A stretch of DNA of 64,000 nucleotides. It comes from Pedobacter jejuensis. GTDB taxonomy: Bacteria > Bacteroidota > Bacteroidia > Sphingobacteriales > Sphingobacteriaceae. The stretch is from contig NZ_RBEE01000006.1 in assembly GCF_003725795.1 (NCBI RefSeq), positions 25,051 through 89,050 of the forward strand. The letters run 5' to 3'. Below are positions 45,814 to 55,043 of the stretch, in pieces (within the stretch, counting starts at the first letter, position 1; each line of letters begins with the position of its first letter). The notes beneath the pieces were generated by a model, which was not told where the DNA came from, did no database searches, and was given only the letters and a program-made list of their open reading frames with translations. The position numbers and the translations under genes were made by a program.

Positions 45814-46890
45814 TTATTTTAAATAAATCGTTTCTATAAAGTTTAATGTCACCACCCCTTTGCCGTAGCCATCAACATTCACATGGTCCATCGGCTGAGT
45901 AAGAAACTGTTTTAGCCGGGATCGGTTCTCCATTTCGCTTTTGAGTAATTTCAGATGGTTCTGAAGTTCAATATTTCCTACCTTAAAATATCGCTTATTC
46001 GAAGCTGAATGATAGAAACCTCCTTTATTTTTGTAATTGTGAAAATTTTTATTCTTTTCGGCGCCTATTTTAAGCGCAATACCATTGAGCAGCTGCTTCC
46101 AATACCCTTTAGTCCATTCTCTTTCAAGAGAGATTTTATTATCAAATTCATTTTGTAATTCAGTTTGTTTTTTTTCTTCATTATCTAAGAAACAGCCCAT
46201 TTCGAAGGTTCCGTCTATATAAAAGTACAGGACTTCTGTTTTATCGGGTTGGATATATCGAAGGTAAATATCTTTACAGTTCTGCCCTATGTGCTCATTT
46301 GCAAAACGTTCTTGGTTAGAATGATGTATGACTTCCAAGAAAGCCTTATTAAAAAAACGAACATGCTTTAACTTACGAATTGATAGTCTCCTATACAACT
46401 CAATATCTTCAAAACCATAACCCGACATGGATTCATGATAACCCCTAGATTTCTTAAAATCAGTTGCTTTTATTACCAATCGCCCAATAACATCCCGATA
46501 ATAGAATTGCGGTGTTAAAAAGATTTCATTATTGTGCTGAAAATTTTGATTTATAAATTGAGCAAAATTGACACCCAAAAAGTTGTCTGCATCAACATTG
46601 CATAAAAGATCACCAGTTGCCAGCCTAAATGCCATATTTCTGGAATGGCTTCTATCAAATTGAATTGGTTGAGCGTTATGGTAATATTTAAGGATACCTG
46701 ATTTGAGATATTTTTTCATATTATTCATAACCCAAGTTTTTGTCCCATCTGAAGAGTTATAATCGAGCAAAATATATTCAAGATTACTATAGCTTAGATT
46801 TGCCAGAATATTCCTTTCAAGGGTATGCTTAAGATGATGAAGCCTATTCATTGAGACAGTACAAAATGAAATTAGATATTTTGTTTCCAT
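45814..46890 (-). CDS. GT2-family glycosyltransferase
   Basis: The 358-residue protein shows the GT-A fold: ISFCTVSMNRLHHLKHTL at the start, EYILLDYNSSDGT, FDRSHSRNMAFRLATGDLLCNVDADNF with its DxD motif (DAD), and GYGFEDIELYRRL in the acceptor half. The last of these is a galactosyltransferase-type C-terminal motif. There is no membrane helix, so it is cytoplasmic. It is the first gene of a pair with the 277-residue protein. Its target, peptide or surface polymer, is unknown. Confidence 0.85.
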   Translation of the reverse strand: METKYLISFCTVSMNRLHHLKHTLERNILANLSYSNLEYILLDYNSSDGTKTWVMNNMKKYLKSGILKYYHNAQPIQFDRSHSRNMAFRLATGDLLCNVDADNFLGVNFAQFINQNFQHNNEIFLTPQFYYRDVIGRLVIKATDFKKSRGYHESMSGYGFEDIELYRRLSIRKLKHVRFFNKAFLEVIHHSNQERFANEHIGQNCKDIYLRYIQPDKTEVLYFYIDGTFEMGCFLDNEEKKQTELQNEFDNKISLEREWTKGYWKQLLNGIALKIGAEKNKNFHNYKNKGGFYHSASNKRYFKVGNIELQNHLKLLKSEMENRSRLKQFLTQPMDHVNVDGYGKGVVTLNFIETIYLK

Positions 46891-47304
46891 ATCTTATGTT
46901 TTTATTAATGACAATTAATAGCTCATCTAACTTTTTAAAATGTGAATAGGTCTAACAAACCAACAGTTTCATTAACAAGTCTAATAAGACCAAAAGTTAT
47001 GCAAAGATTTTTGTTTAGTTCATATTGAGCAATGTCGAAAAAATTAATCCCTTGCTACTAATTGCAGCATTGATCATTTTAATTATGTGAGGCATAACAT
47101 CAATGTTTATACATCAAAATAAAAGAATGAAAAGCATAACCAAAAGTTTTGACAGTTGGCAATCGCCTTTCCAACAGTTATCCTAGCGAGGTAAGCCATG
47201 TGAGTAATACCAATTTCAGGCTATAAATAGCTAACTTTTATGAGAAATCTGCTTTTACCCATATCTGCTCAAAATAAAACTTAATACTATCATATGAATT
47301 TAAC

Positions 47305-47385
47305 GGCCATTAGGCAACAAGTAGTTTGTTGAATGTGGTCTTTGCTAATCATTTGGTTGATTATACTTAAAATTTTTAAAATAAA
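47305..47385 (-). pseudogene. Relic of a third GG-leader precursor
   Basis: The minus strand contains AAAAATTTTAA followed by ATGATTAGCAAAGACCAC. Precursor 2 has AAAAATTTTAA then ATGCTTAGCAAAGACCAG. Codon-by-codon alignment gives ISKDHIQQTT for the leader LSKDQMKKIS. The start codon has become TTT, and the two glycine codons GGA GGC have become TGT TGC. No cysteine-rich core follows. It is a decayed duplicate of the precursor 2 leader. Confidence 0.6.
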
Positions 47386-47558
47386 GTTTATTATTTACTT
47401 GATTAAGATCTGATAATTTAAAATCTGAAGACTACTTTCTGTAATAAGTAAAAAATATCTTATCAACATAAATTCGGAGAAAGACATTTAGCTGCATAGT
47501 AGTGAAAATTGTATGTTTAAGATACAAATTTTTTAGCTGAAATTTACAATAGTTTAAA

Positions 47559-47590
47559 GTCCCAAGAAGCAAAAGCATGCTTCTTGGGAC
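47559..47590 (-). terminator. Strong terminator after precursor peptide 2
   Basis: GTCCCAAGAAGC (47559-47570) and GCTTCTTGGGAC (47579-47590) form a perfect 12-bp stem with an eight-base loop, ten bases after the peptide stop on the minus strand. The downstream TTTAAAC is only weakly U-rich. It mirrors the hairpin after precursor 1. Confidence 0.8.
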
Positions 47591-47599
47591 CTTAGTAAA

Positions 47600-47821
47600 T
47601 CAATAGCAATTACCTGAATTACTACTAGGTCCTAAACACTGGTAATATACACCACACAAATCGTTATAGCACCTTTGCCAAACTCCTCCCATTGATGAGC
47701 AATGCTGAGCGCCTTCGAATGACTGATTTTCACAGCCCGTGTAGCCTCCACTAATTTTTTTCATCTGGTCTTTGCTAAGCATTTCCTTGATGCCGCCGAT
47801 TTTTAAATTAAAATTTTTCAT
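47600..47821 (-). CDS. GG-leader precursor peptide 2, six-cysteine core
   Basis: The 73-residue precursor has a leader ending LSKDQMKKISGG (G25-G26), a strong double-glycine processing motif of the Bacteroidota natural-product type. The 47-residue core has six cysteines (30, 41, 51, 56, 62, 72), the same number as precursor 1 but with different spacing, and is rich in Gly, Ser and Tyr. It lies 117 bases downstream of the MG2/plug gene and is followed by a strong terminator. Export by the element's PCAT and oxidation by the VKOR fusions is the likely path. Confidence 0.85.
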   Translation of the reverse strand: MKNFNLKIGGIKEMLSKDQMKKISGGYTGCENQSFEGAQHCSSMGGVWQRCYNDLCGVYYQCLGPSSNSGNCY

Positions 47822-47938
47822 TTTAAATTTTTAAATGTAAATAACCTAAAATTCCGAAGTTAGGTCAATCTTCGCCTGATATCAGAGTCAGGACCTCACT
47901 GTCGCTAAGACAATATTTTTTTCATAATTCGGCTCTTA

Positions 47939-50398
47939 TTATTGATATTTATTAAAATGTATTAAATTTCCTTTTAGACTAATTCCTTCAATAATTATCA
48001 ATTGGTTATTTTGCGCTGCAGGATATAAAATTTTGAGTTTTCCGTTTTTGTCCGTTACTAAATCAGGTTTCCAAAAGATTGTTTGTTCTATACCTAACTC
48101 TTTGTAATGATCATTTCTAACCGTGTAAGTTTCTTTTTTAAGTGAAAAAACTGGGTCAATTATAATGGTATTAGTAGAAATTGATGAGGTCGATGTTTTA
48201 CTATTGCCCCCTTTTTTTGTAGTAATTAAAATCACTCCGCCTGCACCCCTAATTCCATATATTCCTGTATAGGCTGGATTCTTCAAAAGCTCTATACTTT
48301 CAATATCTCTTATTGACACCTCTCTTAAATCCCTAAAAATACCATCAACCCCATCTACCAACACAAGAATATTTGGAAGGTTAGAAATCCCAACTGAAGA
48401 GTTCAATCTGTAGCCTGAAGTTCCAATTGCTCTTACTCCAGGCAATAATAAATCTAGAGAAGTTAGATCCGTCATTTTATCTAAAGTTTCTGAAAGAATA
48501 ATAACATCTGCCTTCCCAGGCCCATTTAGGTTTGCAGAATGTGAATTATTTATTTTAGGTTTGGGATTGTAATCCTTAATGGTCACCTCTTTCAACTTAT
48601 TGGTACCACTAAAAGTAAAATCCCCTTCTCTAGATGCTTTAAGGTGAGTTGCATAATTACTGTACTCTTTACTAATATTGAATGCTTCTAAAAGGTCGCG
48701 CTTGGTATGGTCAACCGAAATATCTAAAATTTCTGGAATGGGGTGTTCATCTAGTGTAATAATATACTTCGCTCCATTCTTTGGTTTGGCTTGAATCCTT
48801 AATGAGAAATAGCCCATAGAATCAGGGAGAAGGAAAGTAAACCGTCCAACACTATCAGTTAGTGTATCAATTAACATCCCAGAGCCGAGTTCTCCGGCAA
48901 GAAGCGTTACAGGGATATTTTTAATGCTAGAATTTCTAGAACTTGCTTGTATTCTTCCACTTATCTTTAATTTATTTTCTGCTGTAAATAGAGTCTGTTC
49001 AATCTGATTTGTAGCAATTTCCTTCCAGCTATACCTTCTCCAGCCATGAGTGAGCATCAGATCATCCAGTGCTTTTACCCTGATCTCAGACCTATCGCTA
49101 AAATAATAATTAGGCTGTTCAATGTAACCTTTTAAATCCGAGGTTAGCAGGAGATTACTATATATAGTATTCTCTGAATCCCCGTCTGTGGGCGAGTTTC
49201 CTGTAGTAACAGACATCGACAAGCTCGCAACAACAGGTTTCCCTAAACGGTCTGTTGCCTGCAATTCAAGTTCAATTTGCTCGCCTTTCTGATATGTTGG
49301 TTTTAGTCCATTAATTACCAATTTTACCTCATCAGTATATTGGTTGAATATAAGTCTTTCAGATATTGGCTGATTGTGTGCATTCAGCAAGCTCAACTGT
49401 ATGATTCCACCTGGAATTCTATCTTTTGGGATACTGACATTAATTTGCTGATTAGGGAAAGTCGTCTCCATATAAAACAAAGGTGAGCCGTTGGAAATCG
49501 GTATGAAGTTCATTTTCTCTTTCCCTAGTAAATCTTCTGAAGCCTGTAATTTCACAAACAGGGTATCTGAATTGCTATTATCTGCATCAATCACATAACC
49601 ACTTTGCTGGGCTTTAGGAATCATAATAGTTTGTTTTGAGCCATCAGCAAAGTTTATAATTGCGGTGTAACTTTTACCTTTCTGCGGTAGAAAGTTAAAA
49701 GCGCCAAGCCCACCGTGCCCGGTTGCAAATCTCAGAATATGCTTTCCTGTATCATCTACAACAGATCCAGTTCCTACAACACCCTTTCCATTTGACGCTA
49801 CCATTTTAAAACCAACTTTGGAATTAAGGCCATTTACCAGCTGCCCACCTTCAGGGTAAAAACTCACCTCATAATTTTGGGAAGAGGCATTGGTTATACT
49901 TTTATTCTCAACTGCTGTTATGCCATATTCTCCTTTTCCATATTTCGTAAAAGGATTGATTACATAGATCTCTTTTGAAAAGTAAAACTCAGGATCAAAA
50001 TTCCGCATCCAGTTTGTGTAAGCACGAACCTGATACACACCAGCTGAAAGAGTGTCGGGCAAAGCAAAATTACCTGAACCAAATCCTGCAATCAATTGAT
50101 GGGATGATGATTTTATAACCTTTGTATTTTTACCAATGAACTCTACATATAGAATATGACTAAGATCACTGGGGATATTTTTTGAGGCATTAACCAAATA
50201 TGAAGCAAAACGGATTGTATCACCTGAGGCATAAAACGAACGGTCAAAATGTAAATGAACTTTTTCCTGAGGAAGAATCTTGCTACGATTATTCAGGTTG
50301 TCAATGAGGGGATTTGAAACAGATTTAGCCTGTCCAAAAACAGAACAACTGTAGCCTATAAAAATCACAAAGTATAAAAGCCTAATTTGTAAAGACAT
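47939..50398 (-). CDS. Secreted MG2-domain protein with TonB-receptor plug domain
   Basis: The 819-residue protein has a signal peptide (about 1-22, ending SVFGQ), then macroglobulin-like MG2 strands (KVHLHFDRSFYASGDTIRF, GVYQVRAYTNWMRNF). Carboxypeptidase-regulatory-like beta domains follow, and then a TonB-receptor plug domain near the C-terminus (DIESIELLKNPAYTGIYGIRGAGGVILITTKKG, by its GAGGVI core). No outer-membrane beta-barrel follows the plug. Related proteins are common in Bacteroidota without a settled role. Sitting between a VKOR fusion and precursor 2, it may receive, bind or sort the exported peptide at the outer membrane; that is inference. Confidence 0.8.
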   Translation of the reverse strand: MSLQIRLLYFVIFIGYSCSVFGQAKSVSNPLIDNLNNRSKILPQEKVHLHFDRSFYASGDTIRFASYLVNASKNIPSDLSHILYVEFIGKNTKVIKSSSHQLIAGFGSGNFALPDTLSAGVYQVRAYTNWMRNFDPEFYFSKEIYVINPFTKYGKGEYGITAVENKSITNASSQNYEVSFYPEGGQLVNGLNSKVGFKMVASNGKGVVGTGSVVDDTGKHILRFATGHGGLGAFNFLPQKGKSYTAIINFADGSKQTIMIPKAQQSGYVIDADNSNSDTLFVKLQASEDLLGKEKMNFIPISNGSPLFYMETTFPNQQINVSIPKDRIPGGIIQLSLLNAHNQPISERLIFNQYTDEVKLVINGLKPTYQKGEQIELELQATDRLGKPVVASLSMSVTTGNSPTDGDSENTIYSNLLLTSDLKGYIEQPNYYFSDRSEIRVKALDDLMLTHGWRRYSWKEIATNQIEQTLFTAENKLKISGRIQASSRNSSIKNIPVTLLAGELGSGMLIDTLTDSVGRFTFLLPDSMGYFSLRIQAKPKNGAKYIITLDEHPIPEILDISVDHTKRDLLEAFNISKEYSNYATHLKASREGDFTFSGTNKLKEVTIKDYNPKPKINNSHSANLNGPGKADVIILSETLDKMTDLTSLDLLLPGVRAIGTSGYRLNSSVGISNLPNILVLVDGVDGIFRDLREVSIRDIESIELLKNPAYTGIYGIRGAGGVILITTKKGGNSKTSTSSISTNTIIIDPVFSLKKETYTVRNDHYKELGIEQTIFWKPDLVTDKNGKLKILYPAAQNNQLIIIEGISLKGNLIHFNKYQ

Positions 50399-50422
50399 AA
50401 TATCGCAACCCTAAGGGTAATT

Positions 50423-51985
50423 TTATATAAAATATTTCAACTCTTGAACTTTAAAATTCGGTGGCACTTTACTACCATTAATGAATAAGGTTGGTGTGAA
50501 TTCAATTTTCGCAAGTTGAGACCATGAATTTTGAATTTCCACTGCTTTAAAATCTTCATTCATTATTTCCACTGGAAACTGCAAAGACCAAGTTTCGTAA
50601 TTTTTATCCATCCTATTATACCAATCATTGAGCGCATGACGCATCGTATCCCGGTCATTCCTATATAACGCCATTAGGTGTGCAGCCACGTTTTTTCTTG
50701 AATCTTTAATAGAATCACTCGTAACAAATACGATTTGCAACTTAAAACTATCTTTTTCCATACACCATTCTTCCAGTATTTTATGTGCATCTGCACATGG
50801 AGTACAATTAATATTTGCGGCCATGGTTACAGTATATTCTGATTCTGCATTACCAATTATTAAAGCTTGTTTTTGTTCAAGTAACGATACCTTGTTCTGC
50901 TTTTCAAGTAGCGCCCAAAAATAAACAGGGTTATATTTTGTATGGAAAAGTTGCGATTTAATTAGCGGAAACTGTTGCGCGCTAATCAAAAGAGGTTTGA
51001 TAAATAACCAGGAGGTTATCACAAGAAAAAAATAAAGTGAAAGCCTGATAATGGAGGTTATCGGGATTTCATTTTTAAATGATACTTCACTGATTGTGAC
51101 CAAAAGTTCTAGCCAAAACACAATCTGGATAATACAGCACAATACACACCATTTTTTCGCAATAAATGCTTGAAAGTAAATTGAATAAAATGTATAAGGA
51201 AGAGTGACCATGGTCACGACGGCAAGTATAGAAAATGATGATTGGTTGACATCAGAAATCAAAAAAAGCCAAGTGGAGGTGAAATAAAAAAACCCGAGCT
51301 CCGCCCAACTGATAAGTCCAAAAAGTTTAGATTGTTTAGAAGAAAGAATCATATTGCAATCAACTTTCCTTCCCGTTTTACATAATGATCTTATAAAGGG
51401 ATTTTTGACATCAAAGTGCTGAATAAGTAGTAAAATGGATACGAAAATGCCTACTATCTTTAATATCAACAAGATGATAAAAGATGGAAATAACAAAGTT
51501 CCATTCTTAAGTGCAAGCATAACAACAAAAATAATTGCTAATATTAAAGCAGGGAGTCTTAAACTATCAAGCCGTTGCTCAGCCCGTTTAGATTTATAGT
51601 CGATTTCTCCTGAGTTGTCTTCACGTTGAGCCAATAATGCAGTGCCGGAAAATATTTCTTTGAACTTGTCAATATATATTTTGTGATTTTCCCATCTCTC
51701 ATTTGAAGCAACAATATAATCTTTTTCTATAGCAGTAATTAAAGCAAATTCACCATTATTAATGTTAAGATGTGCAATAAAAGGGATAGGAAATTCGACC
51801 AAATCTTCAACAGTGAGTTGATAAGCACCATTTGGTATCTGCCACTTGTCAAAAAGATCGCTTATTGTTGAAATACTTGGCGAATCAGGATGATTAGCAA
51901 CTTCCTCAATCACTGATTTACGTGTTACAGATATCTTCAGGGCTTTCAAAAGACCTAATAACACTTGCACTATGTTTTTATCCAT
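50423..51985 (-). CDS. Membrane disulfide oxidoreductase: C39-like, VKOR and thioredoxin domains (copy 2)
   Basis: This 520-residue paralog of the 34338-35927 gene keeps the same order: a C39-like domain without the catalytic cysteine (NHPDSPSISTISDLF, PIPFIAHLNINNGEFALI), a VKOR bundle with loop cysteines (RSLCKTGRKVDCNMI) and CxxC (KKWCVLCC), and a DsbA-like domain with CTPC and EFTPTLFINGSKVP. It is 24 bases upstream of the MG2/plug gene in one transcript with precursor 2. Each precursor therefore has its own oxidase, suggesting peptide-specific pairs. Confidence 0.85.
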   Translation of the reverse strand: MDKNIVQVLLGLLKALKISVTRKSVIEEVANHPDSPSISTISDLFDKWQIPNGAYQLTVEDLVEFPIPFIAHLNINNGEFALITAIEKDYIVASNERWENHKIYIDKFKEIFSGTALLAQREDNSGEIDYKSKRAEQRLDSLRLPALILAIIFVVMLALKNGTLLFPSFIILLILKIVGIFVSILLLIQHFDVKNPFIRSLCKTGRKVDCNMILSSKQSKLFGLISWAELGFFYFTSTWLFLISDVNQSSFSILAVVTMVTLPYTFYSIYFQAFIAKKWCVLCCIIQIVFWLELLVTISEVSFKNEIPITSIIRLSLYFFLVITSWLFIKPLLISAQQFPLIKSQLFHTKYNPVYFWALLEKQNKVSLLEQKQALIIGNAESEYTVTMAANINCTPCADAHKILEEWCMEKDSFKLQIVFVTSDSIKDSRKNVAAHLMALYRNDRDTMRHALNDWYNRMDKNYETWSLQFPVEIMNEDFKAVEIQNSWSQLAKIEFTPTLFINGSKVPPNFKVQELKYFI

Positions 51986-52980
51986 GTTTTATCAAACAAT
52001 ATTTGGTCAAAATTCGAGGATTTGTATTTGAGCAATCTTAAAGTTTGTCAACTATAAAAAAAGCACAATTAGCTAATTTTTTTTTACCTAAATATGGATT
52101 TAAAAATGATGGATACAATTGTTCCAGTTTGGAAAATTTGAGAGCTATAGACATTGTATATTTGGTTAATAAAAGTTGGTACCTTATAATAGGCAATATA
52201 GTAAATTTTTATAAAAATTATTTCAACAAATAATAATATAATAACCAAAAGATTATATTTTTAATCGACATCAAAGTGCAATTGCAAAAATCTCTTAAAG
52301 TGTGTATTTCAGTAAAAGTATTTACCAGATGAACAACAAAACCCCAATCTAAATGGAAGGCAATCCGATCCATTTTATTTTAAAACTCATAATCTTTGAG
52401 CTAGCAACATTTATTTGTATGATGATCAGAATTGTTTCCATAGTTCTCTTTTATAATATCAATTGTTTGTTTTTTCTCTTTGGTTTCCTTATTTCCTAAT
52501 TGATGTGTGAATCTAGAATTTTAGCGTAGCGGCAAGATGCTGCTATCGTTATGCTCTGAAAATTGTTTCCCTAAAATGATTGACGTCCCGCTTTTGCGAT
52601 TGCTTTAATTTGCGTAACCAAAATTTGCTCTTTGGTAGGGACTCTCGCGAATTCGATCTTCTTTTTGTATCACTAAAATCTTTCTTGATAACTTTGATAG
52701 ACTTTGTTTTGTGATACGGGCTTTTGGTACCAGAGCTTTTAAGATATAGTTCAATCCAAAACAGATTTAAGAATCTTATAATACAACTTTTTTTTTGAAA
52801 CATTGAGCTCTCTAGACTACTTGTATTATAGTGGTATATTTCTAAATGAGTGGTTACCGGACTAGGTGGTATAAGCACAACATATTTGATAGACTTACTA
52901 TTAAATCCAGAATAGAACTTCTAGCATTTGCGCTTTTTTTTCGCTGCTAAAAGGCGACATTCGTCTATCATGAAATTAGA
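51986..52980. other. One-kilobase gap without supported genes
   Basis: The region between the second VKOR fusion and the interrupted gene is AT-rich. Frames of 62 codons (52045-52233, plus) and 109 codons (52549-52878, minus) exist, but their products have skewed composition and no recognisable domain, so I do not call them. The VKOR promoter should lie near 52000. Confidence 0.45.
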
Positions 52981-53961
52981 TTACTCAAAGAAACGATACG
53001 GATATAAATCTGGGTTATCTATGCCGGATTTTATCGAACCGAGAAAATAGTCCTTAAACGACTTTATGGTTTTATAATCTAAACTTGAGTAGAGACTTTC
53101 TGCCATTGTCCACGTTTCAACTCTTGTTGCCAAATCTGACAACAACCTTGCAAAAGAGTCTTCATTAGATTCTTCCCATTGTTTTAAATAATTCAGCATC
53201 CAAGAATCGACTTTATCTTTTTTATATCCTACTAAAACGTATAAGCAATCTTCCTGAGGTATGGCATTGGTAAAAATTGAGTTTAAAGGCTCGGTATCAT
53301 TATATCTTTTAACGATATTTTGAAAACTATCAACATAACTGAAAAGTGCTGAAATACAAACCTTGTATTTTGGAAGTTTAATTGTTTTGAAATAAAAAAG
53401 GTTATTGCTCGCCAATAGTTCTGCTTCAAAGGCATCCTTATACATGCTAAGATCGTTGAAAGCAATCTCGTTGCCTTTAATATTGATCTCTTCATTTTCG
53501 AAAAAACTCCTATCAAGTTCCAATTTGAGAGTGTTCGAATTTAAAATAGATTTAGCAATATCGATATTTTTCTCTTTTTTCCTCAATTCCGCACATAAAG
53601 AACGGTATGAAAATAAAAGCTGTGTTCTATAATCAAAAAAATCTATGTTAACACCCTCAACCTCCTTAAAAATGGTGGTATCGTGAAAGTTGCAAAAGAG
53701 TGGGTAACTGGTCACCTTATTAATTCCTACTTTTTGAAAATCCACCATTCCACTCTTTTCAATCTTAAAAAAATCGTTTGGTTTTATTTATATTAGATGC
53801 GAATTTTCAGTAATGTGCGACAGCACACCATTACGCTGCATTAAATGTGAGTTAATTGTATAATCTGAGCAACCTGGAGATTGACAAATTCTTTGTTTAT
53901 CATTAACTCGTTTAATAATAGTTTCGTAAATTACAAAAACTTTCTTTTGCTGTTTGGTCAT
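52981..53961 (-). pseudogene. Conserved hypothetical gene interrupted by an in-frame TAA
   Basis: An ATG at 53961 opens a frame of 57 codons with a zinc-knuckle-like C-x4-C-x7-H (RICQSPGCSDYTINSHLMQ). It stops at TAA 53788-53790, and then continues in the same frame (IKPNDFFKIEKSGMVDFQ) for 269 more codons to 52981. The two halves read as one protein of about 326 residues of a Bacteroidota hypothetical family, recognisable by GINKVTSYPLFCNFHDTTIFKEVE and a zinc-type N-terminus. A single substitution in a sense codon would explain the break. A start at 53748 would yield only the C-terminal 255 residues. The function is unknown. Confidence 0.65.
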
Positions 53962-54887
53962 TTTTTATCATTTTAAGGCTTTTCTTTAAACGAAGTCCAT
54001 TGGGACAGTAATTTAGATAATTAACTCGTTTAAAAAAAATCAGATTACGTTCGGTCGTTGCAATATACTACAATGTTATTAATGAGATTTGTTATTAAAG
54101 CATTTGCTATGGACACTCAAAAGAAAAATAGAAGGAGTATTAAACCCGGCTTTTCCATTTACTATCGGCAACTGCAAATAAATCTTCTCCGTATTATCGC
54201 TTCGATCCTAGTACCTAGTTGAGTCACTAAGAAGCCTCTTTGTCCAGAAAAAAGTTTAAGTTCAAAACTACCATTTTGAGTTTACCTCTAGAAATACTTT
54301 AACCACGAGGGTGTTTTGCAAGATGTATTTTTGTATACACAAAAAAATCTTGCGCCCTTGAGGTCGGGTATTTCCTCGGAACTCGGAAATACTTATGACA
54401 CTAATAAATCATCCAAAAAATCTGCAATATGAAATTGGTAATGCATCCTAAAAAAACAATAATCTAGGATATACTAAATGGAAGACATTTTTGAACACTA
54501 CGAATATGTGAGGTTTATATCGATAAGAAAGATATCCCTAATGCAGTGCGAAGAAAGCTAAAAATAGAAATGATTTTTTTACCCTATAATTATAAGGGTA
54601 GTAGTAAAAACCTTTTCAAAGTCGGGAGTTATCTAAGTTTCGAGCAAATTAGAATGGCCAGTGCTCATCTGTGGCTTGTGGACCCCACCATAGCGTAATA
54701 CTAATTTGCTTATACCGAAAAATTTTCATTTCAAAAAATATCCGAACCACTATTGTGGAAGAAAAGGTGTAAATCCAAATTGCATAATTCCAAAGTAGTA
54801 CATATGGCAAAAAAAAGCACGGGATCCCGAACGTAGTATACAAGTGATCATTTAACGTGTAATTAATTTTAGGTTTACCCACAGCAT
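53962..54887. other. Non-coding gap before the recombinase unit
   Basis: About 925 bases without a supported gene. The notable feature is a long imperfect palindrome near 54308-54358, listed separately. Short ORFs, such as a 77-codon minus-strand frame at 54649-54882, have no family features. Confidence 0.45.
54308..54358. repeat. Long imperfect palindrome upstream of the recombinase
   Basis: GGGTGTTTTGCAAGAT pairs imperfectly with ATCTTGCGCCC, and inside it TTTTTGT pairs with ACACAAAAA. The whole can form a stem of about 20 pairs. It lies 530 bases ahead of the small recombinase-coupled ORF and could be a recombinase or excision-factor binding site, or a terminator. Confidence 0.4.
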
Positions 54888-55043
54888 ATGAGACATCTTC
54901 CGATAGAGCGAATTACCCCTGAGAAATTAATGGAAATGCTAAAGAAAAAAGGTGTAAAAATGTCTATAAATCAAACAAAGGAAATCTTGGATTTGCTATA
55001 TATTTTAGCTATTTTGGAAGTAGAGCAAGTTTTAAAAAGATGA
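54888..55043 (+). CDS. Small helical protein coupled to the serine recombinase
   Basis: The 51-residue product, starting MRHLPIERITPEKLMEMLK, is charged and helical throughout, with Lys-rich (LKKKGVK) and Leu-rich (ILDLLYILAILEVEQVLKR) parts. Its stop overlaps the recombinase start (ATGA), so the two are co-translated. I recall small ORFs of this kind directly upstream of large serine recombinases in Bacteroidota elements. A role as a directionality or regulatory factor is plausible but unproven. Confidence 0.65.
   Translation: MRHLPIERITPEKLMEMLKKKGVKMSINQTKEILDLLYILAILEVEQVLKR

Larger units (their letters stand above)
46891..47599. other. Gap between the GT2 gene and precursor peptide 2
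   Basis: About 700 bases without an intact gene. It contains a decayed precursor leader (47305-47385) and, at its edge, the terminator of precursor peptide 2. The promoter of the GT2 unit should lie near 46900-47000, but no clear box is seen. Confidence 0.5.

Noticed and set aside
52549..52878. 109-codon minus-strand ORF
   Set aside because: The composition is skewed, with no recognisable domain or coding-like features, in a gap with other decayed DNA.
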